This document shows positions 1 to 8,759 of a DNA stretch of 64,000 nt, piece by piece (position 1 is the stretch's first letter; every line of letters starts with the position of its first letter). The DNA comes from an uncultured bacterium (lineage in GTDB: Bacteria > Bacillota > Clostridia > Lachnospirales > Lachnospiraceae): NCBI GenBank assembly GCA_947243845.1, contig CAMXIF010000004.1, positions 62,001 through 126,000 of the forward strand, written 5' to 3'. The position numbers and the translations under genes are program-made. Below the pieces are notes generated by a model. That model was not told the DNA's origin and did no database searches. It saw only the letters and a list, made by a program, of their open reading frames with translations.

Positions 1-842
1 GCATCCACATCTAACCTCAATTTCGTGAGCAGTCTTTTGGCTTCTCCTTCCAGATTCCATACCGGTATCAACTCTGATCGTACTGTCACACTGAGTGGCT
101 CTGTCGTTTGTTTGCTCTTGACACTGACCGACACGCCGCTTCCATCCCTTCCTGATACGGTGTACGGTGCAGTCTCATTGACACCGCTGTAAAGAAGGCT
201 GATGATATTGACGATCGTCTCACTGGTCTGTCCGTGCCCTTTTTCAAAATAACTCTGATTATCCGCACCGGTTCCAAGAAGCAGATGACCGTCCACCCAG
301 GCTGCCGTTCCTGCAGACAAATTCTCCGCCGCCGCAGGCCTGATCTCAACTGCCGCACAGGCCGCCTCGTCCTCCACCGTGGTGAGAATGCCCTCTTTGG
401 TCTGATACAGCATAGTGCCCGCCTCGTATCCATAGGCCGCAGTATCTACCGGAACCGACTGGCTGGCTGCCACCCCTTCCAGCAATGCATTAAAATCCAC
501 AGTCAGCGGATCCACACTGTGCTCCGCCGCCGGACTGACATGTGTCACCTTAAGCATATCATTGGTCTGCATCGGTATCCCATCTCCCGTGGTCAGATAA
601 GTCCCCATGGAAGCCAGCTGACTGGAAATACCCTGCTTAAATAAATCCATCCGGTCCGCTAACTGATACAGATCCTGAGAATTTAACACTACACTGTGCT
701 CCCCTTCCTGATAGACAATCCTGCCCTTCGATTGCAATAGCTGTCTCGTGGTGCCCTGCGGATTCTCCTCCGCCATCACTGCCTTGCAAGCGCCAAACAC
801 CATTGCCGCCGCCATCACTGCTGCTACCGTTTTCTTATTCAT
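1..842 (-). CDS. Secreted protein of unknown function, 3' end beyond window
   Basis: An open minus-strand frame starts with ATG at 840-842, preceded by GGAGG, and runs without a stop to the window edge, giving about 280 visible residues. The first 24 residues form a signal peptide: lysines at 3-4, an alanine-rich hydrophobic core, then AVMA-EE. Cys19 (FGAC) makes a lipoprotein alternative possible. The mature part is acidic and alternates polar and small hydrophobic residues; I recognise no domain. A TetR-like or enzymatic role is not suggested by anything visible. It is separated from the upstream ABC permease by about 225 bases with its own leader, so it is probably transcribed alone. The C-terminal domain that might identify it is outside the window. 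Confidence 0.75.
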   Translation of the reverse strand, partial: MNKKTVAAVMAAAMVFGACKAVMAEENPQGTTRQLLQSKGRIVYQEGEHSVVLNSQDLYQLADRMDLFKQGISSQLASMGTYLTTGDGIPMQTNDMLKVTHVSPAAEHSVDPLTVDFNALLEGVAASQSVPVDTAAYGYEAGTMLYQTKEGILTTVEDEAACAAVEIRPAAAENLSAGTAAWVDGHLLLGTGADNQSYFEKGHGQTSETIVNIISLLYSGVNETAPYTVSGRDGSGVSVSVKSKQTTEPLSVTVRSELIPVWNLEGEAKRLLTKLRLDVD

Positions 843-870
843 TTGTCCTCCGTTCCGAAGCATCGTAACA

Positions 871-885
871 TGCCTGTCACAGGCA
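871..885. promoter_or_regulatory. 15-bp palindrome in the leader of the secreted-protein gene
   Basis: TGCCTGTCACAGGCA is a perfect 6-3-6 inverted repeat lying 29 bases upstream of the start codon at 842. It could be an operator or a small RNA hairpin in the 5' leader. A TATAGT -10-like hexamer lies further upstream (complement of 899-904), so the palindrome would be transcribed or would overlap the promoter's downstream edge. Confidence 0.4.
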
Positions 886-1068
886 GTCCGCGCTTCTTAC
901 TATAGTATTTTCGTATCGTAGGAATTCTGTGGCAGACTGCCGCCTGAGATATTTTCAGATTTGTTATCAGAATATTCAGATTCCCGGATATCGTACGATA
1001 ACTGTAGCATATGCCGGCGGAACTGTAAAGGGATGGAGCAGAGTTTATAGATTTTTCATTTTTTCATA

Positions 1069-2952
1069 TTATTCTTCCTGTCTTTCCGCCAGCAGCTGCA
1101 TAGGCTCCCGTTTCAGGCTCTTATTCATCTTTCCCAGCGCGATTCCTGTCCCTGCTGCCACAATCAGAATCATACAGCAGAATCCGGGGAGACCCGTTTC
1201 CTCCACTTCCTCCACAATGACTTCATTACCCAGATTGACTGTTTTAGGCGTAAAAGATGTATCATAGTACTGCTTACCCGCATTGACAGAGGAAACCCTG
1301 CCGGAAATCATTGTTCCCGCTACTGCTCCCAGGATACTGCCAAGCAGCACTAACAATACAAATCCGGACAACATAGAGCGTCTGCACTGTGCCGGGCGCA
1401 TGCCCAGGGAGCGCTCAATGGCCGTCCTCTGTGCCTGCCTCGTGATGAATAAATGGCTGAAAAAGAACAATAAAAACCCTGTCAACACTACCCCTGCCGC
1501 CAGCAGAAAGAGGGATACCGTCTTCATATTTTCAATGCCGTCTTTCAGCTGAGAATATCCCATATCGTAAAAGGTAATTTCCAGATTATCTTTTCCGTAT
1601 ATTTCCCAGGCTTCCAGATACTTCTCAATGCTGCCATTGGGAATCTGAAAGGAAGTGGTGCCGTCCATCATAGGTCCAAAACCTATCAAATTTGTTCCAT
1701 TCCGGTTTTCGATGGATTTCATGGGCACAATCAACTCATCTTCCCCTATACAGAAAGCGTTGTCCGTATTATCTACGGATGCCAGATCGTAGATACCCAC
1801 CACCGTATAATCGGAAGTCTCAAATATCTCAAACGCTTCCCCTTTCTCATCAATCATCCCCTTCAAGTAGTGTCTGGGACTGCTTTCAAGCCGATACTTA
1901 CTCCCCGCATTCGCCGAAATATCCGTACTTAACAGGCGCACCTCAATCTGGTCTCCAAGAGATAGTCCATTGAATTCCATAAAATCCTTTGGCGCCAAAC
2001 ACACCTTACTGCCGGCAGCATACTCCTCCTCACTGATATCCCGCCCCTCACAGACATAGGCCTGCCCATTATAGAACGGCATCAGCAGGCAGGTCTTATT
2101 GGTTCCCGTAATCGGCTGACAGTCCTGCCATGTACATTCATGCTTCGCAAGATTCAAAATCCTTTGCCCCGCCTCTGTCTCATAGAATCCTTCCGTGACC
2201 TCATAGATTCTCGGTCCATTCCAAATGGCGTTCTCCGGCCTGCTGCCATCCGGGTAATAGAAATTAGAATCCAATGATGCCGGTTTAAGTTCTCTGTGAA
2301 CCATCACGCCGTAAAGTGACTTTCCACTCACGACCGCATCATAAGCCCAGCCATGCATATAGGTACCGGTTATCAGACGGGCCACATAGGTTTTGTCATG
2401 ATACATCATTTCCGGTTCCGGATTGTTATGGTCACAAATGTACTCCACGGCTATCTCCATCTTCTCATCCCCGCCAATCATCTTGGTGTACTGGAACTGA
2501 TAGGATTCACTGGGCACACAATCTTTCTTGAGCGTAAATTCCGTAATATAATGCCCATAATCAATGGCGGTAGGCAGCGTCCACTCCCGCCATGCCATGG
2601 AATACTGGGGCACATGCGAAGAATAGAAAGCCCTCTGTTCCGGCTCCATGACATATTCCACTCCGGGAATGAGCAGATCCTCCAACGTATTATAGGAATC
2701 ATAATGTACCTGTTTGGATATATTATACTCTTTAAACTCTGCATCCCACTCCGTGGTCTCCTCATAGGAATCCGGTATTTGCCGTACTGTGCCAATGGTA
2801 ATGAAACTATCCTCATATTTAGCCATGGTCTGGGTTCCTTTACGCCAGATACCAGCTCCCAGCGTCATCAGAAGCGTTGCAAAGACAATTAGAACAAGAA
2901 AAAGCACTGTCCGCACTGGTGTCCGCATCATCTGCTTTAAACTGTTTTTCAT
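1069..2952 (-). CDS. ABC transporter permease, FtsX/MacB type
   Basis: A 627-residue membrane protein with MacB-like topology: one transmembrane segment at about residues 13-33, a large extracytoplasmic domain of about 440 residues, then three membrane segments (about 480-505, 522-548, 590-608) carrying the FtsX-type core. Such permeases couple cytoplasmic ATP hydrolysis to export or envelope remodelling rather than import. The start ATG overlaps the stop of the ATPase remnant immediately upstream (ATGA), the usual sign of translational coupling in these operons. Because that ATPase has lost its catalytic middle, this permease has no functional local partner; it must borrow another ATPase or be idle. 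Substrate unknown. Confidence 0.85.
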   Translation of the reverse strand: MKNSLKQMMRTPVRTVLFLVLIVFATLLMTLGAGIWRKGTQTMAKYEDSFITIGTVRQIPDSYEETTEWDAEFKEYNISKQVHYDSYNTLEDLLIPGVEYVMEPEQRAFYSSHVPQYSMAWREWTLPTAIDYGHYITEFTLKKDCVPSESYQFQYTKMIGGDEKMEIAVEYICDHNNPEPEMMYHDKTYVARLITGTYMHGWAYDAVVSGKSLYGVMVHRELKPASLDSNFYYPDGSRPENAIWNGPRIYEVTEGFYETEAGQRILNLAKHECTWQDCQPITGTNKTCLLMPFYNGQAYVCEGRDISEEEYAAGSKVCLAPKDFMEFNGLSLGDQIEVRLLSTDISANAGSKYRLESSPRHYLKGMIDEKGEAFEIFETSDYTVVGIYDLASVDNTDNAFCIGEDELIVPMKSIENRNGTNLIGFGPMMDGTTSFQIPNGSIEKYLEAWEIYGKDNLEITFYDMGYSQLKDGIENMKTVSLFLLAAGVVLTGFLLFFFSHLFITRQAQRTAIERSLGMRPAQCRRSMLSGFVLLVLLGSILGAVAGTMISGRVSSVNAGKQYYDTSFTPKTVNLGNEVIVEEVEETGLPGFCCMILIVAAGTGIALGKMNKSLKREPMQLLAERQEE

Positions 2953-3107
2953 CCGCGCACTACCTCCAGCACTCCATCTGATTTCCCAGTGATTGCATAT
3001 ACTTTACCCGCTTCAAAGGAACAGCTGACCTCCGAGAGCGCTTTCGTCTGTTGATATCTGGAACAATAGACATACCCTGCTTTTTCTGCTCTGATAATCT
3101 TTTCCAT
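2949..3107 (-). pseudogene. Internally deleted ABC ATPase between two permeases
   Basis: A 52-codon frame with a strong RBS (AAGGGGGAAATT before ATG at 3107). The first ~43 residues match the N-terminus of a LolD/MacB-type ATPase: an initial beta strand, TKALSEVSCSFEAGKVYAIT, then the start of the Walker A loop (GKS). The frame then jumps to SDGVLEVVRG and stops. That tail looks like the natural C-terminus of the same family (..xDGxxxxV..), and its TGA overlaps the next permease's ATG. The simplest reading is an in-frame internal deletion of roughly 180 codons removing the Walker A lysine region, signature, Walker B and H-loop, with both gene ends kept. It cannot hydrolyse ATP. Confidence 0.8.
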
Positions 3108-3121
3108 AATTTCCCCCTTAT

Positions 3122-4339
3122 TTACTGTTGTGCCGACAAAAGCGCCACCACACTTCCCCTGCTCATCCGTCCATATGCCGCTGCCGATCCTATCAGATAG
3201 GCCAGAATAAGTATTCCATTCACTGCAAACATCAAGGATACCGATGGCGCCGTAAACACCATCACCGCATCCCCAATCAGGTTCCCCGCAAGTACCAGCA
3301 TCATCTGCTCTGACAGAAACAATAGGGAACTGTTCATTTTCTTCACCCCCTGCAGGCGCAGCAGCGCGAACTCCTCCTTCCTGCTGTTGCCGGACAGGTA
3401 ACTTACCACGTACCCGATCATAAGGACAAGTGCACAGACCACCGGGAAGAACATCTGCAGCATCTCAATGGACCTCCTTAAATTGGTAGCGCTGGTAATG
3501 AAATCATTATCTTTTACTTCCAGTACACACCCATGGTAAGAATCCATCGCTGTTGATATCTTCTCTCCCAATCCGATTTCCAGCATCTGCTCTTTGAACT
3601 CATTTAGCTGCAGCGAATCCTTCACATAAAAAGACGCTGAATCTGCAAAACAGGGATGTCCATACTGGTCATACATTCTCAGGACACCGTCATAGGGAAG
3701 AAGCACATCTATCCGAAGTCCGTTCTTGCCTCTAATATCTGACATAGTTCCCACAATCTTGACTTCTATCGTTCCACCCATGGGGGCCAATTCCCTCTTG
3801 CCAAACTCACTGTCAGCACGGTCATAATAACATTTCAGCACCACCGTATCACCGATTTCCCATTTTCTTCTCCTCATCATGGTCTTATCAGCAATACACT
3901 CCATCCTGTCAGACGATAAAAATTCATCGATGTCTGCAGCCTCCATCTCAATCAGGTCATAAACCTGATCTCCTATGGCTTCCGCACGGTTCGCACCCGC
4001 CCCGCTTATATTCAGTTTGACCTTCAGTTCCGCCAGATTAAAGTCTCCCTCTCCAGCCGCAAAAAAGGTTATGTATGCCAGATCCTTCACCTGATCAGAC
4101 TGTCTGAGCCCCTCCAATGTCCGTTCTGAAATGAACAGATTGTTATCCAACGAACCGTTCCTGTTCAATATCCGACAGTATACCGGCATATTCTCCGACA
4201 AATCCACAAGCTGTGTCTGATAACTGCGAATACTTCCAAAATACAGGTTCAAAAGAATCACCAGCATAACACTGATTCCTGCTGTGACCAAACTGGCCGC
4301 CCGCCTTCTTCTGATACTGCACCATACATAGTCAAACAT
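3122..4339 (-). CDS. ABC transporter permease, FtsX type (first of the broken operon)
   Basis: A 405-residue permease with one N-terminal membrane segment (about residues 12-35), an extracytoplasmic domain of about 260 residues, and three C-terminal segments with the FtsX-like core (LLRLQGVKK between the second and third). The ATG at 4339 is chosen because GGGGGATAGG precedes it; a TTG eight codons upstream is possible. It heads an operon followed by the deleted ATPase and a second permease. It is shorter than the second permease and than typical MacB proteins, but I see no internal break. A TTGACA-N18-TATACT promoter lies just upstream. Confidence 0.8.
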   Translation of the reverse strand: MFDYVWCSIRRRRAASLVTAGISVMLVILLNLYFGSIRSYQTQLVDLSENMPVYCRILNRNGSLDNNLFISERTLEGLRQSDQVKDLAYITFFAAGEGDFNLAELKVKLNISGAGANRAEAIGDQVYDLIEMEAADIDEFLSSDRMECIADKTMMRRRKWEIGDTVVLKCYYDRADSEFGKRELAPMGGTIEVKIVGTMSDIRGKNGLRIDVLLPYDGVLRMYDQYGHPCFADSASFYVKDSLQLNEFKEQMLEIGLGEKISTAMDSYHGCVLEVKDNDFITSATNLRRSIEMLQMFFPVVCALVLMIGYVVSYLSGNSRKEEFALLRLQGVKKMNSSLLFLSEQMMLVLAGNLIGDAVMVFTAPSVSLMFAVNGILILAYLIGSAAAYGRMSRGSVVALLSAQQ

Positions 4340-4383
4340 CCTATCCCCCTTGTCTGCGTCCAATTATTGAAATATGCAAATAA

Positions 4384-4413
4384 AGTATACACTATACAAG
4401 TCATCCCTGTCAA
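4384..4413 (-). promoter_or_regulatory. Sigma-A-type promoter of the broken ABC operon
   Basis: On the minus strand TTGACA (complement of 4408-4413) and TATACT (complement of 4384-4389) are separated by 18 bases, about 45 bases upstream of the first permease start. A good consensus match, so the operon is probably still transcribed. Confidence 0.6.
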
Positions 4414-4513
4414 AGCCTTGACTACTATTTGTCTTCCCTTTATGAATGCCACCGGAAATGCTGCCAGACGTTTCTTTCCGATGCCCGATTCTTCACCCTG
4501 CGGCATTTAATCC

Positions 4514-4543
4514 TTGCTTTCTAATCCCGGCATACTATATAAT
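4514..4543 (+). promoter_or_regulatory. Promoter of the plus-strand aldo-keto reductase
   Basis: TTGCTT at 4514-4519 and a perfect TATAAT at 4538-4543, spacer 18, about 84 bases before the start codon at 4627. Confidence 0.55.
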
Positions 4544-4626
4544 AAAACAATGCATCCGGGCGGCGTGCAATATAAAGCGGCTCTTCATCAACATAATCGT
4601 CAGAACATATGACACAGGAGGCATCT

Positions 4627-5808
4627 ATGCAATACAGGGAAATGAAAGACGGTACACAGGTATCCATTCTCGGATATGGCTGTATGCGTTTTAGCAGTTC
4701 AGGCGGCAGAATTGACATCGACAAGGCTGAAAAGGAAGTGATGCTGGCCATTGAAAACGGCGTCAACTATTTCGACACCGCTTATATATACAACGGAAGC
4801 GAGGAGGCGCTGGGCACGATTCTGGATCGCTGCCACTGCCGTGACAAGGTGAATATCGCCACCAAGCTGCCCTATTATTTATTAAAAAACACTACTTCTG
4901 TGGAAAAATTATTTAAAGAGCAATTAAGACGTCTGCGGACAGATTATGTAGATTTTTATCTTATGCATATGCTCTTTGATCTGAATGTCTGGAACCGCTT
5001 AAAAAGTATCGGTATCGAGGACTGGATCGCTGAAAAGAAAAGAACCGGTGAAATCCGTAATATCGGTTTTTCATTCCATGGCGACACGAAAACCTTCAAA
5101 GAACTGATCGATGCTTACGACTGGGACTTTTGTCAGATTCAATATAACTATCTGGATGAACACACGCAGGCCGGCAGGGAAGGGCTTCTCTATGCTGCCG
5201 GGAAACAGATCCCGGTCATCATCATGGAACCCTTGCGGGGCGGCAAGCTGGTGGATCTTCTGCCGGATTCTGCCAAAGAGGCAATTCACGACTATCCAGT
5301 GAAAAGGACTCCCGCCGAATGGGCTTTCCGCTGGCTGTGGGATCAGCCGGAAGTCACCTGTGTTCTATCCGGCATGAACTCTTTGGACATGGTATCCGAA
5401 AATACAAGAATCGCATCTGATGCGGCTGCACATACGCTTACAGAGGCAGATCATGAACTGATCAAAACTGTTAAGGCCAAAATCAACCAGAATCTCCGTG
5501 TCGGCTGTACAGGATGCGGGTACTGCATGCCCTGTCCTCATGGTGTGGATATTCCTACGGCCTTCCGTTGTTACAATAAAGCACATATAGACGGACGGTT
5601 CAGCACCATTCTGGAATATATCCAGGTGACCTCTCTCAAAAAGGATTCTTCTGATGTCAGCAAATGTATCCAGTGCGGCGCCTGCGAACAGCACTGCCCA
5701 CAGCATATCGAGATTCGCAGTAAACTGCAGAATGCCAGAAAGGAATTGCAGCCTTTCTATGTCCGCGCTGCATTGAAGATCATCAAAAAACTGGTTAAAA
5801 CAAAATAA
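4627..5808 (+). CDS. Aldo-keto reductase with C-terminal 4Fe-4S ferredoxin domain
   Basis: A 393-residue NAD(P)H-dependent reductase fused to an iron-sulfur module. The AKR tetrad is visible as Asp50 and Tyr55 (YFDTAYIYN), Lys80 (ATKLPYY) and His114 (YLMHML). The C-terminal 90 residues carry two cysteine clusters, CTGCGYCMPCPHGVDIP and CIQCGACEQHCPQHIEI, suited to two 4Fe-4S clusters; this architecture is common in anaerobic Clostridia, and the physiological substrate is unknown. ATG at 4627 was chosen because AGGAGG lies at 4616-4621; an upstream in-frame ATG at 4609 has no RBS. It faces a paralogue on the opposite strand across a shared terminator. Confidence 0.92.
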   Translation: MQYREMKDGTQVSILGYGCMRFSSSGGRIDIDKAEKEVMLAIENGVNYFDTAYIYNGSEEALGTILDRCHCRDKVNIATKLPYYLLKNTTSVEKLFKEQLRRLRTDYVDFYLMHMLFDLNVWNRLKSIGIEDWIAEKKRTGEIRNIGFSFHGDTKTFKELIDAYDWDFCQIQYNYLDEHTQAGREGLLYAAGKQIPVIIMEPLRGGKLVDLLPDSAKEAIHDYPVKRTPAEWAFRWLWDQPEVTCVLSGMNSLDMVSENTRIASDAAAHTLTEADHELIKTVKAKINQNLRVGCTGCGYCMPCPHGVDIPTAFRCYNKAHIDGRFSTILEYIQVTSLKKDSSDVSKCIQCGACEQHCPQHIEIRSKLQNARKELQPFYVRAALKIIKKLVKTK

Positions 5809-5824
5809 CCTTAGACATCCAATA

Positions 5825-5890
5825 AAAACAGGCTGTTACCAAAGCAGGGAACATATCACAGATATGTCTGCCAAAGCAACAGCCTGTTTT
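5825..5890. terminator. Bidirectional nested hairpin between convergent reductases
   Basis: AAAACAGGCTGTT (5825-5837) and AACAGCCTGTTTT (5878-5890) form 13-bp perfect inverted arms with A/T tracts on both outsides, so it can terminate from either side. The 40-nt loop contains a second hairpin, ACATATC-ACA-GATATGT (5851-5867). Confidence 0.75.
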
Positions 5891-5900
5891 CTATGTCATT

Positions 5901-7031
5901 TTAATTGCGTAACAGTTCTCCAAAATCCGCCATCGCTTCAGAAATCTTAATCTGCTGCGGACATACCTTCTCGCAGCCCCGGCATCCGATACAGGCTGTA
6001 GGCTGCTTCTCTTCCGGTACCGCCATAAGCGCCATAGGTGCGATAAACCCGCCGCCAGAGAAACGGTGTTCGTTGTAAAGTCCAATCAGCATGGGAATAT
6101 CCAATCCCTGCGGGCAGTGAGTCGTACAATACCGGCAGGCCGTACAGGGCAGCGAGCCATCCAGCATCCCGGCTGCCACGGCAAGGATTGTCTGCATTTC
6201 CTCTTCATTTAGGGGCTCGTCCTTCTCAAAAGTTCCTATGTTCTCTTGTAATTGCTCCATATTGGACATACCGGAAAGGATTACTTTTACATCCGGCAGC
6301 GACTGTAAGAACCGAAATGCCCAGGCAGGCGCCTTTTCTTCCGGTCTGCAAGCCGCAAGTTTCGTCATATCAGCTTCCGAAAGGCTGGCCAGCTTGCCAC
6401 CCCGCAAAGGCTCCATCACCCACACCGGAATCCCATACTCCTTCAAAAGCTGTACTTTACTTCTGGCATCCTGGAAAGTCCAGTCCAGATAGTTGATCTG
6501 CAGCTGACAAAACTCCATATCCTTGCCATAAGCCTCTAAGAACCGCCGCATCACCTCACAGCTGCCATGCGCTGAGAAACCAAGATGACGGATACGGCCA
6601 TTTTGTTTCTGTTTCATCAGATATTCATAGATGCCGTATTTCTCATCCAGGTAAGCATCAATATTCATTTCACATACATTGTGGAACAGATAAAAGTCAA
6701 AATAATCTACCCGGCATTTCCTAAGCTGCTGCTCAAAGATTTCCTCCACCTTGGGCATATTGCTCAAATCGTAACCCGGAAACTTATCAGCCAGATAAAA
6801 CTGTTCTCTCGGATAGGTGGAAAGCGCCTTTCCCATGACAGTCTCCGAGTTGCCGGCATGATATCCCCACGCGGTATCATAATAATTTACGCCATGCTCC
6901 ATGGCATAGGCAACCATCGCCTCCACCGCAGCCTCATCTACCCTGGCGTCATCCTGGTCGATCACCGGCAGACGCATGGCGCCAAGTCCCAGCGCCGACA
7001 ATTGCAAATCCCGAAAATTTTTGTATACCAT
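5901..7031 (-). CDS. Aldo-keto reductase with C-terminal 4Fe-4S ferredoxin domain (paralogue)
   Basis: A 376-residue protein of the same architecture as the convergent gene at 4627-5808. Tetrad: Asp52, Tyr57 (YYDTAWGYH), Lys83 (ADKFPGY), His117 (YLFHNV). The C-terminus has CTACRYCTTHCPQGLDIP and CIGCRGCEKVCPQQI, again two 4Fe-4S-type motifs. ATG at 7031 follows AAGGAGGAGACAGCTT; the longer frame to 7067 lacks a ribosome site. The two enzymes are clearly diverged, so they are old paralogues, not a recent duplication. A separate promoter lies upstream. Substrate unknown; an electron-transfer link to anaerobic metabolism is inferred from the ferredoxin module. Confidence 0.92.
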   Translation of the reverse strand: MVYKNFRDLQLSALGLGAMRLPVIDQDDARVDEAAVEAMVAYAMEHGVNYYDTAWGYHAGNSETVMGKALSTYPREQFYLADKFPGYDLSNMPKVEEIFEQQLRKCRVDYFDFYLFHNVCEMNIDAYLDEKYGIYEYLMKQKQNGRIRHLGFSAHGSCEVMRRFLEAYGKDMEFCQLQINYLDWTFQDARSKVQLLKEYGIPVWVMEPLRGGKLASLSEADMTKLAACRPEEKAPAWAFRFLQSLPDVKVILSGMSNMEQLQENIGTFEKDEPLNEEEMQTILAVAAGMLDGSLPCTACRYCTTHCPQGLDIPMLIGLYNEHRFSGGGFIAPMALMAVPEEKQPTACIGCRGCEKVCPQQIKISEAMADFGELLRN

Positions 7032-7084
7032 AAGCTGTCTCCTCCTTATTTTGCTGACACCATTCAATTTCTCTAATGATTCTG

Positions 7085-7113
7085 ATTATAAGGAAGAAGC
7101 ATTTTAAAAGCAA
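7085..7113 (-). promoter_or_regulatory. Promoter of the minus-strand aldo-keto reductase
   Basis: Minus-strand TTGCTT (complement of 7108-7113), 17-base spacer, TATAAT (complement of 7085-7090), about 54 bases before the start at 7031. It resembles the promoter of the opposing paralogue (TTGCTT / TATAAT). Confidence 0.6.
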
Positions 7114-7171
7114 ATACCTGTTAGCTATTATAAGACATGCCTGGTAAGAATATCATTCTATTCATGGGGTG

Positions 7172-7858
7172 TCACTTCCCCAACGTATGGTATTGCCCAT
7201 TGCGGTCATAAGAATCCAGCAGATAGTGATTTTGTGCCCTCATAGACAGCGTTTCCTCCCTGTCAGCTTCCCTGCCCGGCTTCTTTTGCGGTTCCGGTCT
7301 CTTCTGTGCCTTCTTTACCTGGAACAAGGTCTTTTTTATTCGTTGTTTCTGCTTTGCATATATCTCCTGCAGGCGTGCCGCACTTTCTTTCAGGCGATTG
7401 CGGATACTTCCCTGCCCGACCGCCACAGTCGTGATACGCTCTGATACAAAACTGCCTTCCTCCCTATGGTTCAACTTCCCGTGCTGTCGTGTCCTTGACT
7501 GCTGCAATGCTGTCTGCATGTCTGCTTCAATACTTCGCCGTTCAACTGCCTGCGCTGAAATGGCTACACTGTCCTGCCCTTTCTCTGACTCTGCATGTTC
7601 CTGTGTCACCATGCCCGCCTGCCCGTGACCCAGGGCAAAGCCGCCGTTTTTTACAGAAGAAGCCGGACCAAAACCGATTTCTGGCATCCCGTACTTTTCC
7701 TGCCCGCCAGACACGGCAAAAGCAGCGCCCTCCTTATGAAGTGCGCTGCTAACCATCTGTCGTGCCTGTGGTTCATGAAAATGGGAGGATTCCCACTTAA
7801 GCACATGGTATTTAGTCTGGTAGTCAGGATCCTGCTGTACCCAGTTGATATGATTCAT
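7172..7858 (-). CDS. Orphan soluble basic protein, second gene after the LytTR locus
   Basis: A 228-residue protein that I do not recognise. It has no signal peptide or membrane segment. The N-terminal 40 residues are rich in Trp/His/Tyr, the middle is low in hydrophobics, and residues 150-205 are a lysine/arginine-rich, probably helical stretch (KQKQRIKKTLFQVKKAQKR). RBS CGAGGA precedes the ATG. It follows the FliD-like gene by 55 bases in the same direction and is likely cotranscribed. The composition suggests an extended, disordered or filament-associated protein, but this is inference only. Confidence 0.65.
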   Translation of the reverse strand: MNHINWVQQDPDYQTKYHVLKWESSHFHEPQARQMVSSALHKEGAAFAVSGGQEKYGMPEIGFGPASSVKNGGFALGHGQAGMVTQEHAESEKGQDSVAISAQAVERRSIEADMQTALQQSRTRQHGKLNHREEGSFVSERITTVAVGQGSIRNRLKESAARLQEIYAKQKQRIKKTLFQVKKAQKRPEPQKKPGREADREETLSMRAQNHYLLDSYDRNGQYHTLGK

Positions 7859-7913
7859 CGTATCCTCGTTTCCCGATAGCCGAACATTCTACATCATCCT
7901 GCATCACATCGCT

Positions 7914-8633
7914 TTACTGGAAGAAATTGAAATACTTCCCCTTGCTGCCATAGTTGGCATATAAATTCGACCGGTCAAACGGATTAGAATAATTGGTGCT
8001 GGCCTGTGCTTTCATGTTCTGCTTCGCTGTCGCCTCCACAGAACCTGCCCGCGCCCCTGCCTTGTTCACAAAGCTGTCTTTGCCACCCCATACTTTCCGC
8101 AGGGTATCTACATCTGCCGCCGCCAGCTTCTTCTCATCAATCTCCAGGGTTCCGTCCGACCTTCTGGTCACACCTGTGGAGTCTAACTGTGTTTTGAAAC
8201 TTCTGGAAGCACTGTCCAACTGCATCTGCAGGCTTTTGTCCGACCGGGTGCCGGATTCCTCCAGATCCTCAAGCATCTTATTATACTGACTGACAAATCC
8301 ACGGATTCTGGACTGTATTTCTTCGGTATTGCCGCTCTCCTTGGCCTTATCATAGATAGAATCTTTCTCACTGTCCGCCAGTGAGTCTGCATATTCTCCC
8401 ACCTGTCTTGCATGATACTGCATATCATAATAGAACTTTTCTGTCTTGCTGTCCGTGGCCAAAACCCCTTTGTACGGATTATCCGTCTTATTGACACCAT
8501 TTAAGATAGCCGCCGCCCTGCCGCTGTTTCTGCTTTTGCTATTACGGCTTAAAGCCTTACGGAACAACGAAACATTTTCATTTGCCTTCTTAGCGTTCAT
8601 CAGACCGTTTCTATAATTTCTTGTGACTCTCAT
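7914..8633 (-). CDS. Orphan protein resembling the C-terminal region of flagellar cap protein FliD
   Basis: A 239-residue protein without signal peptide. The N-terminal 45 residues are basic (many Arg/Lys/Asn). Residues about 105-185 follow the pattern of FliD_C domains: SRIRGFVSQYNKML, a helical amphipathic stretch, then GVTRRSDGTLEIDEKKLAAA and a following TLRKVW, comparable with the GIt-x-dGtL-x-iD-x-kL signature of the family. The extreme C-terminus is aromatic (YGSKGKYFNFF), like an exported filament protein. No flagellar genes occur in this window. RBS AAAGGGGAAG precedes ATG at 8633. Downstream of the GHKL kinase and upstream of another orphan. The FliD similarity is by eye and needs a profile search. 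Confidence 0.65.
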   Translation of the reverse strand: MRVTRNYRNGLMNAKKANENVSLFRKALSRNSKSRNSGRAAAILNGVNKTDNPYKGVLATDSKTEKFYYDMQYHARQVGEYADSLADSEKDSIYDKAKESGNTEEIQSRIRGFVSQYNKMLEDLEESGTRSDKSLQMQLDSASRSFKTQLDSTGVTRRSDGTLEIDEKKLAAADVDTLRKVWGGKDSFVNKAGARAGSVEATAKQNMKAQASTNYSNPFDRSNLYANYGSKGKYFNFFQ

Positions 8634-8731
8634 GTATCTTCCCCTTTCTGCCTTTATGGTTCTGTTATTCTCTATATCGTCCCGATTCTGCGAAAATTAA
8701 CCTGCTTGTCATAAATCGTATGCTTTTGGTC

Positions 8732-8744
8732 ACAAAGACTTTGT
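8732..8744. promoter_or_regulatory. Palindrome downstream of the GHKL kinase
   Basis: ACAAAGACTTTGT is a 6-1-6 inverted repeat between the kinase stop and the FliD-like gene, embedded in a larger imperfect dyad. It may be a weak terminator or an operator for the downstream pair. Confidence 0.35.
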
Positions 8745-8759
8745 CCTGCAAAGACGGCC

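Noticed and set aside
929-1267. Plus-strand ORF of 112 codons
   Set aside because: Antisense to the permease end and its downstream region, with no RBS and no recognisable domain.
2353-2892. Long plus-strand ORF inside the permease gene
   Set aside because: Frame is the shadow of a real minus-strand permease with transmembrane and FtsX patterns.
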